64,000 bases of DNA from positions 62,001-126,000 of the forward strand of contig NZ_LZZT01000028.1 of the NCBI RefSeq assembly GCF_014170305.1. The letters are read 5' to 3'. This DNA comes from Achromobacter sp. UMC71. Its GTDB lineage: Bacteria > Pseudomonadota > Gammaproteobacteria > Burkholderiales > Burkholderiaceae_B. The number at the start of each line of letters is the position of its first letter. Position 1 is the first letter of the stretch. The position numbers and the translations under genes were made by a program. The notes under the pieces were generated by a model. It ran no database searches. It was not told the DNA's origin and saw only the letters and a list, made by a program, of their open reading frames with translations. Below are positions 1 to 8,736 of the stretch, piece after piece.

Positions 1-1
1 C

Positions 2-148
2 GCCTTCCATGCCGCCGGACTGGCCCAGGGCGGCCGCGACGACGGCGCGCCGGGCCTGCGGCCGCATTACCATCCGCATTACTACGCCGCGTTCCTGCTG
101 GATCCGTCGGGCAACCGCATCGAAGCCGTGTGCCACGACGCGCCCTAG
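2..148 (+). CDS. C-terminal end of a glyoxalase/VOC-family protein (partial)
   Basis: Only the last 48 codons are inside the window; the start lies upstream. The tail has a His/Tyr-rich stretch (HYHPHYYAAF) followed by LLDPSGNRIEAVCH. This is the usual last strand of vicinal-oxygen-chelate proteins (F-x-DPdGN-x-IE), where the Glu is a metal ligand. The substrate cannot be told. Its stop is followed by 186 bases of promoter region for the next operon. Confidence 0.75.
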   Translation, partial: AFHAAGLAQGGRDDGAPGLRPHYHPHYYAAFLLDPSGNRIEAVCHDAP

Positions 149-199
149 CGCGCCGGCCGGCGGGGTAAAAACCAAGAGGGACGGATAGTCCCCAGGCGT

Positions 200-213
200 T
201 TGACTTGCATCAA
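200..213 (+). promoter_or_regulatory. FNR/ANR-like box upstream of the DUF3141-pta-ackA-fabI operon
   Basis: The 14 bases read TTGAC-TTGC-ATCAA, one mismatch from the FNR/ANR consensus TTGAT-N4-ATCAA. It is 121 bases before the first start codon. A TGTAAT hexamer at 248-253 could serve as a -10 element, which would put the box near -53, a little further out than the classical -41.5. Low-oxygen activation of the operon is an inference. Confidence 0.55.
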
Positions 214-221
214 CCCCACCT

Positions 222-238
222 ATGTTGCGATGCAACAT
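222..238. promoter_or_regulatory. Perfect 7-bp inverted repeat (possible operator)
   Basis: ATGTTGC-GAT-GCAACAT is a perfect palindrome with a 3-base centre. It lies between the ANR-like box (200-213) and the TGTAAT hexamer (248-253), where a repressor or second activator would bind. No regulator is recognised for this sequence. Confidence 0.4.
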
Positions 239-334
239 CCATTCAGGTGTAATGGGGGGGTCAAGTCAGCTGGTTCCACTGGAGCCAGTCCGGCGGCAAC
301 CGTGCCGCCGGGAGCATACCTAGAGGAGATCGCC

Positions 335-2722
335 ATGGCCGAATCCGGCAACGATCGTGTCCCCGCCCCGTCCTTCAATCCCTGGACGGCCGCCTATGAA
401 TACGCTGTGGACGCCTGGCAGCGTGCCGTGCTCTATGCCGATGTGATGCGCCAGCGTGGCAACCAATACCACGAGCACATGGCCAAGCGGGCGCCCAACG
501 TGCTCAGCATGGAATACGAACTGGTGCTGGATGGCCGCGAACTGGCCCGCCCGGTCAACTACGGCCTGTTGCGCATCAAGCCGCCCGATGGCGTGGTGGT
601 CGACCCGATCAAGCGCCCCTTCCTGGTGGTGGACCCGCGCGCCGGGCACGGCCCCGGCATCGGCGGCTTCAAGCCCGAAAGCGAAATCGGCGTGGCGGTG
701 CGCGCCGGCCACCCCTGCTATTTCGCCACCTTCCTGCCGCGGCCCATGCCGACCCAGACCGTCGAAGACGTGATGATGGCCGAGGCCTACTTCCTGGAAG
801 AAATCATCGCCCGCCACCCCGACGCCGAAGGCAAGCCGGTAGTGGTCGCCAATTGCCAGGCGGGCTGGCAGATCATGATGACCGCCGCGGTGCGGCCGGA
901 GCTGTTCGGCCCCATCATCATCGCCGGCGCGCCGCTGTCCTACTGGGCGGGCTGGCGCGGCATGAACCCGATGCGCTATTCCGGCGGTCTGCTGGGCGGC
1001 AGCTGGCTCACCGCGATGACCAGCGACCTGGGCAATGGCACCTTCGACGGCGCCTGGCTGGTGCAGAACTTCGAAAACCTCAATCCCGCCAACACGCTCT
1101 GGTCCAAGCAATACAACCTGTATTCCAAGGTCGACACCGAAGCCGGCCGTTACCTGAGCTTCGAGAAATGGTGGGGCGGCCACGTCTTTTTGAACGGGCC
1201 GGAAATCCAGTACATCGTCGACAACCTCTTCGTCGGCAACCGCCTGTCGACCGCCGGCCTGGTGACCTCGGACGGCATCCGCATCGACCTGCGCAACATC
1301 CGTTCGCCCATCGTGGTGTTCTGCTCCAAGGGCGACAACATCACGCCGCCGCCGCAGGCCCTGGGCTGGATCCCCGACCTGTACCAGGACGACGCCGAAG
1401 TGCTGGCGCATGACCAGACCATCGTCTACGCCGTGCATGAAAGCATCGGCCACCTGGGCATCTTCGTGTCCGGCAGCGTGGCGCGCAAGGAGCACCAGGA
1501 ATTCACGTCCAACATCGACATGATCGACGTGCTGCCCCCGGGCATCTACCAGGCGGAAATCACCGACAAGACGCCGGAAACGGCGAACGCCGACCTGGCT
1601 GATGGCAACTACGTGCTGTCGTTCGAACAGCGCAAGCTGGACGACGTGCGCGCCATCGTCGACCGCAAGGAAGACGATGACCGCCGCTTCAAGGCCGTGG
1701 CCCGCATCTCGGACATCAACCTGGGCATGTACCGCAGCTTCGTGCAGCCCTGGGTGCGCGCCTTGGTCACGCCGCAGTCGGCCGAATGGAGCCAGCGCCT
1801 GCATCCGCTGCGCCTGCCCTACGAACTGGTGTCCGACCGCAATCCGCTCATCGCGCCGATCGCGCGGGTGGCCGAGCAGGTGCGCGAACATCGTCAGCCG
1901 GTCTCGCCCACCAACCCCTTCCTGATCGCCCAGGAAATGTTTTCGAACATGATCGAGACCAGCCTGAACATCTTCCAGGAATTGCGCGATTCGGCTGACG
2001 AACGCACCTTCATGGGCGTCTACGGTTCGCCCCTGGTGCAGGACCTGGCTGGCCTGGGTGGCAAGGACGGCTTGCCGCGCCGTCACCCCGGCGTTTCGCC
2101 GGAACACCGCCGCTTCATGCAAGAGCGCGCCGCCGAACTGCGTTCCATGCTGCAGGAAGGCGGCCTGCGCGTTGCCGCCATCCGCATGCTGCTGTACGTG
2201 GCCGGCGCCGAAGGCGGACTGGACGAGCGCAGCTTCGCGCTGATCCGCAAGATGCGCGCCGAAGCCGGCAACGCCATGACTTTGCAGGAATTCAAGGACA
2301 TGGTCCGCGACCAGGCCATGATGATGCGGCTGGATTCGGCGGCCGTGTTGCAGACCATGCCAACGTTGCTGGAAGGTTCGCCGCCCGCCGCCATCCGCGA
2401 CGCGCTGGCCGCGATGACGCACGTGCTGGAAGCCACCGAGTCGCTGAACCCGGCTGCGCAGCAGAATCTGGCCGAGATGGAGCGCATCTTCGAGACCGCT
2501 GCGCGTCGTGCGCAGCAACACCAGCCCGCGCCCAAGGCGCGCCGCGCGGTTCGCGCCGCGGCCGCCAAGCTTGAAACGCATGACGTTACCGTCCCCGGCA
2601 AGACCGAGCGGGCGACGGCCAGGAAGGCTGCCCCCCTCAAGGCCTCGCCGAAAAACGCCGCGCCCGCCAAGAAAGCCGCGCCTGCGCGCGTCCGCCAACC
2701 CGCCAAAGACAAATCCGCATGA
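335..2722 (+). CDS. DUF3141 family protein, PhaC-like alpha/beta hydrolase with a basic Lys/Ala/Pro-rich tail
   Basis: The product is 795 aa from the ATG at 335, chosen because AGAGGAG lies 6 bases upstream; longer in-frame readings start inside the promoter region. Residues about 100-400 look like a PHA-synthase-type alpha/beta hydrolase. A candidate nucleophile Cys174 sits in NCQAGW, with Asp334 in CSKGDN and His373 in GHLGIF, placed like the PhaC Cys-Asp-His triad, but the first Gly of the usual G-x-C-x-G box is replaced. The last ~65 residues are a histone-H1-like tail (KKAAPA, KARRA repeats), similar in style to PHA-granule/DNA-bridging proteins. No signal peptide is seen. It overlaps the next gene by ATGA. 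The family is uncharacterised; a role in acyl-CoA/hydroxyalkanoate metabolism under low oxygen is inferred from context. Confidence 0.85.
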   Translation: MAESGNDRVPAPSFNPWTAAYEYAVDAWQRAVLYADVMRQRGNQYHEHMAKRAPNVLSMEYELVLDGRELARPVNYGLLRIKPPDGVVVDPIKRPFLVVDPRAGHGPGIGGFKPESEIGVAVRAGHPCYFATFLPRPMPTQTVEDVMMAEAYFLEEIIARHPDAEGKPVVVANCQAGWQIMMTAAVRPELFGPIIIAGAPLSYWAGWRGMNPMRYSGGLLGGSWLTAMTSDLGNGTFDGAWLVQNFENLNPANTLWSKQYNLYSKVDTEAGRYLSFEKWWGGHVFLNGPEIQYIVDNLFVGNRLSTAGLVTSDGIRIDLRNIRSPIVVFCSKGDNITPPPQALGWIPDLYQDDAEVLAHDQTIVYAVHESIGHLGIFVSGSVARKEHQEFTSNIDMIDVLPPGIYQAEITDKTPETANADLADGNYVLSFEQRKLDDVRAIVDRKEDDDRRFKAVARISDINLGMYRSFVQPWVRALVTPQSAEWSQRLHPLRLPYELVSDRNPLIAPIARVAEQVREHRQPVSPTNPFLIAQEMFSNMIETSLNIFQELRDSADERTFMGVYGSPLVQDLAGLGGKDGLPRRHPGVSPEHRRFMQERAAELRSMLQEGGLRVAAIRMLLYVAGAEGGLDERSFALIRKMRAEAGNAMTLQEFKDMVRDQAMMMRLDSAAVLQTMPTLLEGSPPAAIRDALAAMTHVLEATESLNPAAQQNLAEMERIFETAARRAQQHQPAPKARRAVRAAAAKLETHDVTVPGKTERATARKAAPLKASPKNAAPAKKAAPARVRQPAKDKSA

Positions 2723-3663
2723 GTCTGCCCACCTCCACGCATTACGACAAGCTCATCGCGCGCGCGCAAACGCTGGAACCCGCGCGGTGCGCCATTGCCC
2801 ATCCTTGCGACGAACCGTCGCTGTCGGCCGCGCTGGAAGCGCGCGATCTGGGCCTGCTGCGGCCGATTCTGGTGGGTCCGGAGCGCAAGATCCGCGATAC
2901 GGCCGAACAGTTCCGGCTGAACCTGGGCGACGCCCGCATCGTCGACGCGCCGCACAGCCACGCCGCGGCCGAAGCCGCCGTGGCCTTGGTGCGCGGCGGC
3001 GAAGCCTCGCTGCTCATGAAAGGCAGCCTGCACACCGACGAACTGATGCATGAAGTGGTGGCGCGCGCCACGGGCCTGCGCAGCGGCCGGCGCATCAGCC
3101 ATGTGTTCATCATGGAAGTGCCGACCTACGCCGAGCCGCTGTTCATCACCGATGCCGCCATCAATATCTTTCCCGACCTGGAAACCAAAGCCGACATCAT
3201 CCGCAACGTGATCGACCTGCACCATGGCCTGGGGCTGGGCGAACCGCGCGTGGCCATCCTGTCGGCCGTGGAACAGGTCACCCCCAGCATCCCCAGCACC
3301 ATCGAAGCGGCCGCGCTGTGCAAGATGGCCGACCGCGGCCAGATCACGGGCGGCCTGCTGGACGGCCCATTGGCGCTGGACAACGCCATCAGCCCCGACG
3401 CCGCCCGCATCAAGGGCATCCGCTCGCTGGTGGCGGGTGTGGCGCAAGTGCTGGTGGTGCCCGACCTGGAGGCCGGCAACATGCTGGCCAAGAACCTGAC
3501 CTTCCTGGCCAACGCCGAAGCCGCGGGCATCGTGCTGGGCGCACGCGTGCCCATCATCCTGACCAGCCGCGCGGACAGTCCGCGCTCGCGGCTGGCGTCC
3601 TGCGCCGTCGCCGCGATCTACGCGCACCACCTGGCCCAGCAGCAGGCGCGTCCGCTGGCCTGA
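2719..3663 (+). CDS. pta: Phosphate acetyl/butyryltransferase
   Basis: The product is 314 aa, a stand-alone PTA/PTB catalytic domain that exchanges phosphate with acyl-CoA to give acyl-phosphate. Family signatures include LLMKGSLHTDELM in the middle and the GGLLDGPLALDNAIS block typical of phosphate butyryltransferase-like enzymes, then VPDLEAGNMLAKNL near the C-terminus. It starts within the upstream stop (ATGA overlap), so it is translationally coupled. It is followed by a GC hairpin and ackA. Whether acetyl-CoA or a longer acyl-CoA is preferred cannot be read from sequence; short PTB-like length and the FabI-like partner leave butyryl-type substrates open. Confidence 0.88.
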   Translation: MSLPTSTHYDKLIARAQTLEPARCAIAHPCDEPSLSAALEARDLGLLRPILVGPERKIRDTAEQFRLNLGDARIVDAPHSHAAAEAAVALVRGGEASLLMKGSLHTDELMHEVVARATGLRSGRRISHVFIMEVPTYAEPLFITDAAINIFPDLETKADIIRNVIDLHHGLGLGEPRVAILSAVEQVTPSIPSTIEAAALCKMADRGQITGGLLDGPLALDNAISPDAARIKGIRSLVAGVAQVLVVPDLEAGNMLAKNLTFLANAEAAGIVLGARVPIILTSRADSPRSRLASCAVAAIYAHHLAQQQARPLA

Positions 3664-3667
3664 AGCC

Positions 3668-3687
3668 GCGGGGCCGCAGGGCCCCGC
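3668..3687 (+). other. Intercistronic hairpin between pta and ackA
   Basis: GCGGGGCC and GGCCCCGC form a perfect 8-bp stem with a 4-base loop directly after the pta stop codon. No T-tract follows, so it is more likely an mRNA-stability or processing element than a terminator. Confidence 0.5.
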
Positions 3688-3718
3688 CTCGTCCGTTGCA
3701 TCAAGAGGCTCTCGACCC

Positions 3719-4903
3719 ATGTCCGACACCATCCTGGTCATCAACGCCGGCAGTTCCAGCATCAAGTTCTACCTGTACGACATTGACGCCAAGCAGGCCC
3801 TGGCGCCGCGGCTGGGCGGCCAGCTCGAAGGCATCGGCACCAGCCATCCGCGGCTGCGCGTGCGCGACGCGGCCGGCCAGACGCTGGTGGAACGCGACAT
3901 CGCGCCCAGCCATGCGCCCGACGTGCCCAATGGGCAGGAAGTAGTCGGCACCTGGCTCAGCGGCCACCTGGGCGGCGCGCCGCTGGCGGTGGGACACCGC
4001 GTGGTGCATGGCGGACCCGACCTGTCCGAGCCGGTGCTGATCGACGACGACATCCTGGCCCGGCTGGACGCCTTCACGCCGCTGGCGCCGCTGCACCAGC
4101 CCAACAACCTGGCACCCATCCGCGTGATCCGCCAGCGGCGCCCTTGGATTCCTCAGGTGGCGTGCTTCGACACCGCCTTTCACCGCAGCCATTCCGACGT
4201 CGCCGACCGCTACGCCCTGCCCGACCCGCTGTACCAGCAAGGCGTGCGCCGCTATGGCTTCCATGGCCTGTCGTACGAGTACATCGCGCAGCGCCTGCGG
4301 CAGGCGTTGCCCGAGATCGCGATGGGCAAGATCATCGCTGCCCACCTGGGCTCGGGCGTGTCGGCCTGCGCCATGCATGAAGGCAAGAGCGTGGATAGCA
4401 CCATGGGCTTTACCGCGCTGGAAGGCCTGCCCATGGGCACGCGGCCCGGCCGCCTGGATGCCGGCGTGGTGCTGTGGATGATGGAACAAGGCATGACGCA
4501 CGACGAGATCGAGCACCTGCTCTATCACGACTGCGGCATGAAAGGCCTGTCCGGCATCAGCAACGACATGCGCGAACTGCTGGCCAGCGACGCGCCGTCG
4601 GCCAAGCTGGCGCTGTCGTACTTCGCCTGGCGCGTGGCCGAAGGCATGATCGGGCTGGGCTGCGCCATGAACGGCATCGACGGCATCGTCTTCACCGCCG
4701 GCGTCGGCGAGAACTCGGCCGAGATCCGCCAGGCCATCAGCGAACACTGGGGCTGGCTCGGCATCAAGCTGGATCCGCAGCGCAACGCCCACCATGGGCC
4801 GCGCATCTCCAGCGACGACAGCCGCATCGGCGTCTACGTGGTGCGCACCAACGAAGAACTGGTGATCGCGCAGCACACCCTGGACCTGGTGAAACAACGA
4901 TGA
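3719..4903 (+). CDS. ackA: Acetate/propionate kinase
   Basis: The product is 394 aa, normal length for AckA, which makes ATP from acyl-phosphate and ADP in the cytosol. It opens with the ASKHA phosphate-1 motif ILVINAGSSSIKF, and carries HRVVHGG, CFDTAFH, YGFHGLSYEY, HLGSGVSACA and FTAGVGENSAEIR, all classic for the family. It lies 55 bases after pta and its stop overlaps the next start (ATGA). With pta it forms an ATP-yielding acyl-CoA overflow pathway. Confidence 0.95.
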   Translation: MSDTILVINAGSSSIKFYLYDIDAKQALAPRLGGQLEGIGTSHPRLRVRDAAGQTLVERDIAPSHAPDVPNGQEVVGTWLSGHLGGAPLAVGHRVVHGGPDLSEPVLIDDDILARLDAFTPLAPLHQPNNLAPIRVIRQRRPWIPQVACFDTAFHRSHSDVADRYALPDPLYQQGVRRYGFHGLSYEYIAQRLRQALPEIAMGKIIAAHLGSGVSACAMHEGKSVDSTMGFTALEGLPMGTRPGRLDAGVVLWMMEQGMTHDEIEHLLYHDCGMKGLSGISNDMRELLASDAPSAKLALSYFAWRVAEGMIGLGCAMNGIDGIVFTAGVGENSAEIRQAISEHWGWLGIKLDPQRNAHHGPRISSDDSRIGVYVVRTNEELVIAQHTLDLVKQR

Positions 4904-5673
4904 GCGCCGCGCTTCCCCTTGCCGGCAAACGCGGCCTGGTCACCGGCATCGCCAATGCCGACTCCATCGCCTGGGGCTGCGCCAAGGCCTTTCGCGCCAT
5001 GGGCGCGGAACTGGCCGTGACCTACCTGAACGACAAGGCGCGGCCGCACGTAGAACCCCTGGCGCGCCAGGTCGACGCGTCGCTCCTGATGCCGCTGGAC
5101 CTGCTGCAGGACGGCCAACTGGAGGCCGTGTTCGACCGCATCACCGAGCAATGGGGCGGCCTGGACTTCGTGCTGCACTCCATCGCCTATGCCCCGCGTG
5201 AAGACCTGCATGGCCGTGTCACCGACTGCTCGCGCGCCGGCTTCCTGCAGGCCATGGACGTCTCGTGCTGGTCGTTCATCCGCATGGCCAAGCTGGCCGA
5301 GCCCCTGATGCCGGGCGGCGGCGCGCTGTTCTGCATGAGCTACTACGGCTCGCAGATGGTGGTCGAGCACTACAACATGATGGGGCCGGTGAAGGCCGCG
5401 CTGGAATCGGCCACCCGCTACCTGGCCGCCGAACTCGGCCCGCAGGGCATCCGTGTGCACGCCATTTCGCCGGGTCCGCTGAAAACCCGCGCCGCCTCGG
5501 GCATCGCCGAATTCGACGCCCTGCTGGACCGCGCCCAGGCCAAGGCGCCGGCGCGCAGCCTGGTGTCGATCGACGACGTCGGCGAGGCCACGGCCTGGCT
5601 CGCCACCGATGCCGCCCGCCTCATGACCGGGCAGACCCTGTACATCGACGGCGGCTATCACATCATCGATTAG
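4900..5673 (+). CDS. FabI-like enoyl-[ACP] reductase (NADH), SDR superfamily
   Basis: The product is 257 aa. It begins with the FabI-type nucleotide-binding stretch GKRGLVTGIANADSIAWG, has DFVLHSIAYAP, and the active-site Tyr158-x6-Lys165 (YNMMGPVK). The C-terminal LMTGQTLYIDGGYHI is typical of FabI. It is likely a second FabI copy working with the DUF3141/PTA/AckA module rather than the housekeeping enzyme, since it is translationally coupled to ackA. The exact symbol is withheld for that reason. Its reaction would be reduction of a trans-2-enoyl thioester. Confidence 0.85.
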   Translation: MSAALPLAGKRGLVTGIANADSIAWGCAKAFRAMGAELAVTYLNDKARPHVEPLARQVDASLLMPLDLLQDGQLEAVFDRITEQWGGLDFVLHSIAYAPREDLHGRVTDCSRAGFLQAMDVSCWSFIRMAKLAEPLMPGGGALFCMSYYGSQMVVEHYNMMGPVKAALESATRYLAAELGPQGIRVHAISPGPLKTRAASGIAEFDALLDRAQAKAPARSLVSIDDVGEATAWLATDAARLMTGQTLYIDGGYHIID

Positions 5674-5736
5674 CGGCGCCGGGCTGACAAGGGACTCTGC
5701 CCGCCCCGCTCGGGCCGGCAGATGCCGGGTCCGACA

Positions 5737-7428
5737 TCACGCCAGCGTGTCGGGCGCCGGCCCCTGGCGCCAGCGCTCGATCGCCTCGACCGCCTGCTCG
5801 GGGCTGGCGAAGATCTTGTCGCGCCCGATCCGGTCGGCCAGGCCGCTGCGGTCCAGCGCCATGCGGAACTGGCCGTGGCCGCCCGCCACCAGCAGCACCA
5901 TGCCCCGGTCACGCAGCGCGCGCCGCAGTTCATACAGCGCTTCGATCGCATCGGCGTCCGCCTGCGTCATCGCCTCGGCGTCCAACACGAACCAGGTCGC
6001 GTCGCCCGATTGCGCGATCACCTCGCGCGCCCGTCGGCGGAATGCATCGGCATTGAAGAACCAGACCGACGACTCGAACAGCCAGATCACCGTGCCCGGC
6101 ACCGGCTGCGCCTGCGGATTCAAGTGCATCTTGCCCAGCACCGACTCGCCCGGCAGCCGGCCCAGCAGCGCATCGCGCGGATTGCCCGACACATACATGG
6201 CGTACAGCAGCGTCGCGCCCACCGACACCGCCACGCCTTGCAGCACGCCAAAGCCCACCACGCCCACCGCCGCCAAAATGCCGAAGGCCAACTCGATGCG
6301 GGAAATGCGCGCCAGCCGCAAGAACGCCTGGCCATCGAACAAGCTGGTGGCCGCCAGCAGCAGAATCGCCGACAACACCGCCTGCGGCAGCCAGTAGAGC
6401 GGCGCGCTCAGCAGGCCCACCACCACCGCCAGGGCCGCAGCCGCGCTCACGCCCACCAGCGGCGACGAACCGCCCGCCGCCAGGCCCACCGCCGTGCGTG
6501 AATCGGCCCCCGTCACCACGAAGCCCTGGAACAGGCCCGCCATCACATTGGCCGCGCCAAAGCCCACGAGTTCACGGTTCGGGTCCACGTGCTCGCCGGT
6601 GCGCGCCGCGAAACTGCGCGCTGTCACGATGCCGCTGGAAAAGCTCACCACCAGTACCCCGGCCGCGCCCAGCAGAATGTTGTCCACCCCTTCCAGCCGC
6701 ACCGGCAGGCTCAACGCCGGCAGGCCGGCCGGCACCTCGCCCACTACCGCGATGCCCAGGCTGGGAAAATCGAACAGCCACGACAGCAAGCACGCGCCCA
6801 CCACCAGCAGGATCGGTCCCGGCCAGGTTGGCCGCCAGCGCTTGACCGCCACCAGCAACAGGCACGACGCCACGCCCAGGCACAATGTTGGAACGCGGAT
6901 CTCGGATACGCGCCGCGACAACTCCAAAAACGGATGGATCAGCCCGCTGTTGCGCAGCCCCACCCCGGTCAGCCCGCTCAGCTGCGACAGCGCCAGCGTC
7001 AACGCGACCCCCGCCATATAGCCGATCAGCACCGGCCGCGACAGCAGATTGGCCAGCACCCCTAGCCGCAACACCCGCGCGACCAGGCAGCCCACCCCCA
7101 CGGTCAACGCAATGCCCGTCGCCGCCACCAGCCGGTCTTCGGGCGTCGTCAACGCCATCCCCGTCAGCGTTGCCGCGATCAGCGTGCAGGTGGCCGTATC
7201 CGGCCCCACGATCAGCGTGCGCGACGAGCCGAACAGCGCGTAACCCAGCATCCCCGCGATCGCCGCCCACAACCCCGCCACCGGCGGCACCCCCATCATC
7301 GCCGCGTAGGCCAGCCCCACCGGCAACGCCACCGCCGCCACGCTCAGCCCGGCCGCCACGTCACGGCCCGCGGACTGCCGCGTGATGCCGCGGAAATTAT
7401 TCAGGCCAGGAAGAAAACGTAGATTCAT
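5737..7428 (-). CDS. SulP family anion transporter with C-terminal STAS domain
   Basis: The product is 563 aa from the ATG at 7428 (MNLRFLPGLNNFRG); a 39-codon N-terminal extension in frame is unlike the family. The N-terminal two thirds hold about 12 membrane segments, including the SulP signature region AAGLSVAAVALPVGLAYA. The last ~110 residues form a STAS domain (VIWLFESSVWFFNAD, then FVLDAEAMTQADADAIEAL). It should be an inner-membrane sulfate, bicarbonate or dicarboxylate transporter; the substrate is not decidable. It is convergent with the fabI-like gene and divergent from the TctC gene. Confidence 0.88.
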   Translation of the reverse strand: MNLRFLPGLNNFRGITRQSAGRDVAAGLSVAAVALPVGLAYAAMMGVPPVAGLWAAIAGMLGYALFGSSRTLIVGPDTATCTLIAATLTGMALTTPEDRLVAATGIALTVGVGCLVARVLRLGVLANLLSRPVLIGYMAGVALTLALSQLSGLTGVGLRNSGLIHPFLELSRRVSEIRVPTLCLGVASCLLLVAVKRWRPTWPGPILLVVGACLLSWLFDFPSLGIAVVGEVPAGLPALSLPVRLEGVDNILLGAAGVLVVSFSSGIVTARSFAARTGEHVDPNRELVGFGAANVMAGLFQGFVVTGADSRTAVGLAAGGSSPLVGVSAAAALAVVVGLLSAPLYWLPQAVLSAILLLAATSLFDGQAFLRLARISRIELAFGILAAVGVVGFGVLQGVAVSVGATLLYAMYVSGNPRDALLGRLPGESVLGKMHLNPQAQPVPGTVIWLFESSVWFFNADAFRRRAREVIAQSGDATWFVLDAEAMTQADADAIEALYELRRALRDRGMVLLVAGGHGQFRMALDRSGLADRIGRDKIFASPEQAVEAIERWRQGPAPDTLA

Positions 7429-7713
7429 GGAGCGGCAAGGCAGCTGAAAAACCAGAAAATCCGCGGCGCGCGGGCGAGCGACAAGGCTACACCAGTCCAC
7501 GTCCCCAATACCTGTCGTCAGATCAAACGGGCCGCGCCGCTTCATTCCAAAAAGGAATTGATTTCCTTAACTATTTATCCCTTTTTATCAATTTCCCGAT
7601 TGCGTAGAGTCGTGGGCACAACAAACGCGGCGTCATTGCCGCTCCCGGGGCTGCCCTAGCGGCCCCGGAACAACAGCGCGGTGCCCCCCGGGGCCCGCGC
7701 GCCAGGAGACTCC
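7429..7713. promoter_or_regulatory. Divergent promoter region, sulP / tctC-like gene
   Basis: These 285 bases separate two divergent genes. The part at 7550-7612 is notably AT-rich (TTAACTATTTATCCC and neighbours) compared with its surroundings and ends in TGCGTAGAGT, a weak extended -10 candidate for the plus-strand gene. No clear operator was seen. Confidence 0.35.
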
Positions 7714-8703
7714 ATGCCCCACGCCTTCCTGCGTCGCGCCGCGCGCGCGCTCGCTCTGACCACGCTCGCTCTCGGGGCCTCCGCGCCCGCCCTGTCGCAG
7801 GCCCAGTCCTACCCCGACCGCCCCATCAAGCTCGTCGTTCCGTGGCCTCCCGGCGGCGCCACGGACGCCCTGGGCCGCATGCTCGCCCAGCGCCTGACTG
7901 AACGCCTGGGCCAGACCGTCATCGTCGACAACAAAGCCGGCGCCGGCGGCAACATCGGCACCGCCTCGTTCGTACGCGAAAAGCCCGACGGCTACACCCT
8001 GCTGGTGGCGACCAGCTCGACCAACGCCGCCAACCCCCATCTGTACGCCCGCCTGGGCTTTGACCCCATCAAGGACTTCACCCCGGTCGCCTTCGTCGCC
8101 GAAATCCCCAACATCCTTGAAGTCCCCAAGCAATCGCCTTACCAGTCCGTGCGCGACCTCGTCGAGGCCGCCCGCGCCGCACCCGGCAAGCTCAATTACG
8201 GCTCCGGCGGCGTCGGCTCGTCCCAGCACCTGGCCGGCGCCATGTTCAAGTCGCGCACCGGCATCGACATCCTGCACATTCCTTACAAAGGCAGCGGCCC
8301 CGCGGTCTCCGACCTGCTCGCCGGGCAGGTCGACATGATGATCGACACCGGCTCGCTCGCCCAGGTCCAGGCTGGCGCGCTGCGCGCCCTGGCCGTTGCC
8401 TCGCGCCAGCGCCTGCCTGCCCTGCCCGACGTTCCCACCTTCGAGGAAGCCGGCGTCCCCGACATGCATGCCTCGGCCTGGTACGGCATCGTCGCCCCCG
8501 CGGGCACGCCTGCCGCCATCGTCGACCGCCTGAACCGCGACATCAACGCCATCACCGCCGCCCCCGACATGCGCCAGCGCATGGAAGCCATGGGCGCCCT
8601 CGTCCCCGCGGGGCAGACGCCCGCGGCCTTCGGCGAATTCATGCGCACGGAAATCGACCGCTACGGCGCGATCGTGAAGCTGTCGGGCGCAAAGATGGAG
8701 TAA
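7714..8703 (+). CDS. Bug/TctC-family periplasmic solute-binding protein
   Basis: The product is 329 aa from the ATG at 7714, preceded by AGGAGA. It has a Sec signal peptide (Arg-rich start, hydrophobic core, cleavage near ALSQA-QS at ~30). The family hallmark YPDRPIKLVVPWPPGGATD follows, then GAGGNIGTASFVREKPDGYTLL and the PYKGSGPAVSDLLAGQVD block. These proteins are periplasmic carriers for carboxylates, hugely expanded in Bordetella-type genomes and often lacking dedicated membrane subunits, as here. It stands alone. Downstream is the structured repeat. Confidence 0.92.
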   Translation: MPHAFLRRAARALALTTLALGASAPALSQAQSYPDRPIKLVVPWPPGGATDALGRMLAQRLTERLGQTVIVDNKAGAGGNIGTASFVREKPDGYTLLVATSSTNAANPHLYARLGFDPIKDFTPVAFVAEIPNILEVPKQSPYQSVRDLVEAARAAPGKLNYGSGGVGSSQHLAGAMFKSRTGIDILHIPYKGSGPAVSDLLAGQVDMMIDTGSLAQVQAGALRALAVASRQRLPALPDVPTFEEAGVPDMHASAWYGIVAPAGTPAAIVDRLNRDINAITAAPDMRQRMEAMGALVPAGQTPAAFGEFMRTEIDRYGAIVKLSGAKME

Positions 8704-8736
8704 AGGCACAAGCAAAGGCATCGCCACCCCGGCGTA

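Noticed and set aside
320-2698. Long minus-strand reading frame (792 codons) opposite the DUF3141 gene
   Set aside because: It mirrors the coding strand codon by codon, is rich in His/Arg/Gln as expected for antisense of GC-rich genes, and has no recognisable domain or ribosome-binding site.
7429-7545. Longer SulP protein starting at 7545
   Set aside because: The extra 39 residues lack similarity to the family N-terminus, which begins naturally at the ATG at 7428.
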